Assembly (NCBI RefSeq): GCF_012516395.1
Contig: NZ_CP051206.1
Span: forward strand, 186,001 to 250,000
DNA: 64,000 nucleotides
Source of the DNA: Dolichospermum flos-aquae CCAP 1403/13F
GTDB taxonomy: Bacteria > Cyanobacteriota > Cyanobacteriia > Cyanobacteriales > Nostocaceae
Direction: 5' to 3'
In this document: in pieces, positions 61,888-64,000 of the stretch
How positions within the stretch are numbered: the first letter of the stretch is position 1
Layout of the letters: every line of letters begins with the position of its first letter
The notes under the pieces: generated by a model
Databases searched by the model: none
Seen by the model: the letters and a program-made list of their open reading frames with translations, nothing else
Told to the model about the DNA's origin: nothing
Program-made: the position numbers and the translations under genes

Positions 61888-61971
61888 ATGAATCAAGAAA
61901 TAATTGTTGATACCTCAGACTTAATTGCTTTTTTCGTTAAAAGTGTACCGATATCTTATGTGATACAATAG
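61888..61971 (+). pseudogene. N-terminal remnant of a PIN-domain toxin
   Basis: ATG 61888 gives MNQEIIVDTSDLIAFFVKS and then diverges to a stop at 61969-61971. The VDTSxLIAFF block with its Asp is the first strand of a PIN domain. The rest of the toxin is missing, replaced by the end of the convergent DUF3368 gene. Confidence 0.7.
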
Positions 61972-61977
61972 TAAAAA

Positions 61978-62469
61978 TTAAGTATTTTTCTCATTAGCTA
62001 ATACTAATACTTCATGATATAAAGATTTATTAAGCCAAAAGCCATTAACCATTAAATCATCTAAAAGTGGTTGAACTAAGTCAATAAATCCTTTTTCTTT
62101 AGCAGCTAAAATAATACCTAAAATACCAGTTATTTTTAAACCTTGTTTTTTTGCTTCATTTCTGCCTTTTCTTTCATCAATAATTAAACGATCTGCATTG
62201 AATTCAACAGCCAGAGTAATTGCAGAAGCTTCACCAGGATCAAGAATTATTTGCAATTGTTTTAGTAAGGTTTCATTGGTGGTAGGATAAATCTTAATCC
62301 AGTCTAAATTTTGAATTGCAAGGGTCGCTGGATCAGTTTGTCCAGAAGCAATAATTTCTTGATAGACCATAATAGGTATCATAATATTGCCATAAAGTTT
62401 TTGTAATAAATTAAGCTGTCCAATAGCGGCTAAATTACTAATAGGCGAAGTATTACTAACAATAATCAT
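61978..62469 (-). CDS. DUF3368 PIN-like protein (toxin)
   Basis: 163-aa PIN-fold protein of the DUF3368 family. Acidic metal site: IIVSNTSPISNLAAIGQL (Asp replaced by Asn-Thr-Ser type start normal for the family), Glu in VYQEIIASGQ, LDPGEASAITLAVEFNADRL and LIIDERKGRNEAK. The C-terminus has the helix DDLMVNGFWLNKSLYHEVL. It overlaps the upstream UPF0175 gene by four bases; such pairs are widespread and are taken to be toxin-antitoxin modules. The remnant PIN gene lies beyond its stop on the other strand. Confidence 0.85.
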   Translation of the reverse strand: MIIVSNTSPISNLAAIGQLNLLQKLYGNIMIPIMVYQEIIASGQTDPATLAIQNLDWIKIYPTTNETLLKQLQIILDPGEASAITLAVEFNADRLIIDERKGRNEAKKQGLKITGILGIILAAKEKGFIDLVQPLLDDLMVNGFWLNKSLYHEVLVLANEKNT

Positions 62470-62711
62470 AGCCAGTTATTAGCCTCTAAACTATCAATAT
62501 CTTCTTTCAACTCTGCTAGATCATAGTGGGGAGAGATTTGACGACTACCTAAGATTTTTTGAAGTTGTAATTGATTCATTTTCGCAAAATTACTCGCTTG
62601 TCCAAGAGTAAATTTTTCTTGTTGAAATAACATAATTGCTATTTCCAGGAGTAATTCATCTTCAGACATGGAAATTGTTTTTAATGTGTCTTCTGTAATT
62701 ACAATACTCAT
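62466..62711 (-). CDS. UPF0175-family antitoxin
   Basis: 81-aa protein of the UPF0175 family. The sequence MSIVITEDTLKTISMSEDEL, LLEIAIMLFQQEKFTLGQAS and FAKMNQLQLQKILGSRQI shows the short N-terminal strand and the helix-turn-helix of the family, and the end SPHYDLAELKEDIDSLEANN is the toxin-contact tail. ATG 62711 is chosen over 62756 since the added residues have no family resemblance. It precedes the DUF3368 gene with a four-base overlap. Confidence 0.85.
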   Translation of the reverse strand: MSIVITEDTLKTISMSEDELLLEIAIMLFQQEKFTLGQASNFAKMNQLQLQKILGSRQISPHYDLAELKEDIDSLEANNWL

Positions 62712-62839
62712 TTTTTCTGAATTGTTGTTAATGAATATGCTATATTTATTATACACAAAATTTTAAAAAATTGCCTGTTATGTGATATAATAACAAAAAC
62801 TTAAATCAATATTGTACTATCCCAACAATAAAAAAATCT

Positions 62840-64000
62840 ATGCTTACCCAAGATAAAAAACAAATCAACTGGAAACCTATTATCAAAAAATTTGTCGCTG
62901 TAGTTGGTGAAAAAGGTGTAGTTCAACGCAAAGAAGAACTTCTCACCTATGAATGCGACGGTTTAACCAGCTATAAACAACGTCCCCCAGTTGCAGTATT
63001 ACCCAGAACCACAGAACAAGTATCAGAAATTGTCAAAATTTGCAATCAATTCTCCGTTCCATTTATTGCGAGAGGTTCAGGAACAGGTTTATCTGGTGGG
63101 GCTTTACCAACGGAAAATTCCGTTTTAATTGTCACTTCTTTAATGCGACAAATCCTCAGTATTGATTTAGAAAATCAACGGGCTGTAGTGCAACCAGGAG
63201 TAATTAATAGTTGGGTGACACAAGCCGTTAGCGGCGCTGGTTTTTATTTTGCACCTGACCCTTCTAGTCAAATTATTTGTTCCATTGGTGGCAATATTGC
63301 CGAAAATTCTGGGGGAGTCCATTGTTTAAAATATGGTGTGACAACAAATCATGTTTTAGGCTTAAAACTTGTGCTTCCTGACGGTGAAATAGTTGATGTT
63401 GGTGGACAAATTCCTGAAATGCCGGGTTATGATTTAACAGGTGTATTTGTCGGTTCAGAAGGAACATTAGGAATTGCCACAGAAATCACTTTAAAAATTC
63501 TCAAAAGTGCGGAATCTATTTGTGTATTACTAGCAGATTTTACCAGCGTAGATGCTGCGGCTGCCACTGTTTCTGATATTATCAGCGCGGGGATTATTCC
63601 CGGTGGCATGGAAATGATGGATAATATTAGTATCAATGCCGTAGAAGATGTTGTTGCTACTAATTGTTATCCTCGTGATGCGACGGCTATTTTGTTAGTA
63701 GAAATTGATGGTTTAGAAGTAGAAGTTTCTGCCAATAAACAGCGAGTTATAGAAATTTGCAAAAAGAATGGGGCGCGAAATGTTACTAGTGCTAGTGACC
63801 CAGAAACTAGATTAAAATTATGGAAAGGTAGAAAAGCAGCTTTTGCCGCAGCGGGACATATTAGCCCAGATTATTATGTGCAAGATGGGGTAATTCCTCG
63901 CACTCAATTACCTTATGTTCTCCAGGAAATTGAGAGATTAAGTTATGAATATGGTTATCCTATTGCTAATGTTTTTCATGCTGGAGATGGTAATTTACAT
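62840..64000 (+). CDS. glcD: Glycolate oxidase subunit GlcD-type FAD-linked dehydrogenase (3' end outside window)
   Basis: 387 codons are visible, running off the right edge. FAD-binding-4 domain: PPVAVLPRTTEQVSEIVKIC, FIARGSGTGLSGGALPTENS, CSIGGNIAENSGGVHCLKYG and GYDLTGVFVGSEGTLGIATE; then the FAD-oxidase C domain with YPRDATAILLVEIDGLEVEV and NVFHAGDGNLH at the edge, which carries the metal/substrate-binding His. In cyanobacteria this enzyme oxidises glycolate from photorespiration (or D-lactate). About 100 residues should remain beyond the window. The start ATG 62840 is the first in frame. Confidence 0.9.
   Translation, partial: MLTQDKKQINWKPIIKKFVAVVGEKGVVQRKEELLTYECDGLTSYKQRPPVAVLPRTTEQVSEIVKICNQFSVPFIARGSGTGLSGGALPTENSVLIVTSLMRQILSIDLENQRAVVQPGVINSWVTQAVSGAGFYFAPDPSSQIICSIGGNIAENSGGVHCLKYGVTTNHVLGLKLVLPDGEIVDVGGQIPEMPGYDLTGVFVGSEGTLGIATEITLKILKSAESICVLLADFTSVDAAAATVSDIISAGIIPGGMEMMDNISINAVEDVVATNCYPRDATAILLVEIDGLEVEVSANKQRVIEICKKNGARNVTSASDPETRLKLWKGRKAAFAAAGHISPDYYVQDGVIPRTQLPYVLQEIERLSYEYGYPIANVFHAGDGNLH

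Overview
The window comes from a filamentous, probably heterocyst-forming cyanobacterium (Nostocales: Nostoc/Anabaena/Dolichospermum relatives). The evidence is an AT-rich chromosome with more than twenty HIP1 octamers (GCGATCGC) visible by eye, seven-base tandem repeats (STRR type) between genes, several families of short palindromic repeats typical of this order, and cyanobacterial genes (xisH/xisI, Ycf46-type AAA ATPase, COP23, DUF4351 nucleases, UPF0175/DUF3368 pairs). No rRNA, tRNA or CRISPR array was seen. Family names below come from reading protein motifs; no database search was run.

Layout. 1-3146: an ABC exporter of drug-resistance type (ATPase cut by the window edge, permease), a MarR regulator and an MFS exporter in one run. 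3231-6257: xisH-xisI, a putative DUF6602 nuclease-like TPR protein with a small partner, and a redoxin. 6405-34258: a large organosulfur island that is partly decayed. It holds one intact and one collapsed TauD-type dioxygenase, three LLM flavin monooxygenases of the NtaA/SnaA/DszA group, a CmcJ-type oxygenase, a methyltransferase, a rhodanese, a persulfide-dioxygenase-like hydrolase, a cysteine-dioxygenase-like cupin with a class II aldolase and an SfnB/DszC-like dehydrogenase, an amidohydrolase, a TauE/SafE exporter, an aldo/keto reductase and an SsuA-like binding protein. Inside it, 20143-26175 is a scar zone: a formylglycine-generating-enzyme remnant, an IS200/IS605-like end, an in-frame CysK-dienelactone hydrolase fusion, a transposase-HAD chimera, a second HAD remnant, two toxin-antitoxin pairs, a Cys/Met-rich Csp-like protein and a cystathionine-lyase remnant. 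34389-36224 is an ABC exporter closed by a strong terminator.

36955-40709 is the best candidate for an undescribed system: a small conserved protein (its frame broken at a run of ten A), a TIR-domain protein and a 14-repeat WD40 protein, tightly packed on one strand. It looks like a TIR conflict/defence module.

40752-50854: sucrose-phosphate-phosphatase-like HAD gene plus a headless second copy coupled to ruvA, bioF, a 1.8-kb IS4-family element, two DUF4351/Rpn-type genes (one frameshifted), then a displaced copy of the bioF 3' end directly before xseA. This shows that about 4.3 kb now separates an ancestral bioF-xseA junction. An NYN/OST-HTH protein follows.

50954-64000: SDR, 4-hydroxyphenylpyruvate dioxygenase, an SH3 protein, a Ycf46-like ATPase, a MITE-like repeat, COP23, a trypsin-like protease followed by a trypsin-WD40 fusion, a secreted protein, a Ser/Thr kinase, toxin-antitoxin genes and remnants, and glcD running off the right edge.

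Working picture: sulfonates or other organosulfur compounds are bound (SsuA-like), desulfonated (LLM enzymes, TauD), and the sulfur is handled by the rhodanese, persulfide dioxygenase and cysteine dioxygenase, with TauE/SafE for sulfite or sulfonate movement. This is inferred from gene content, not shown directly.
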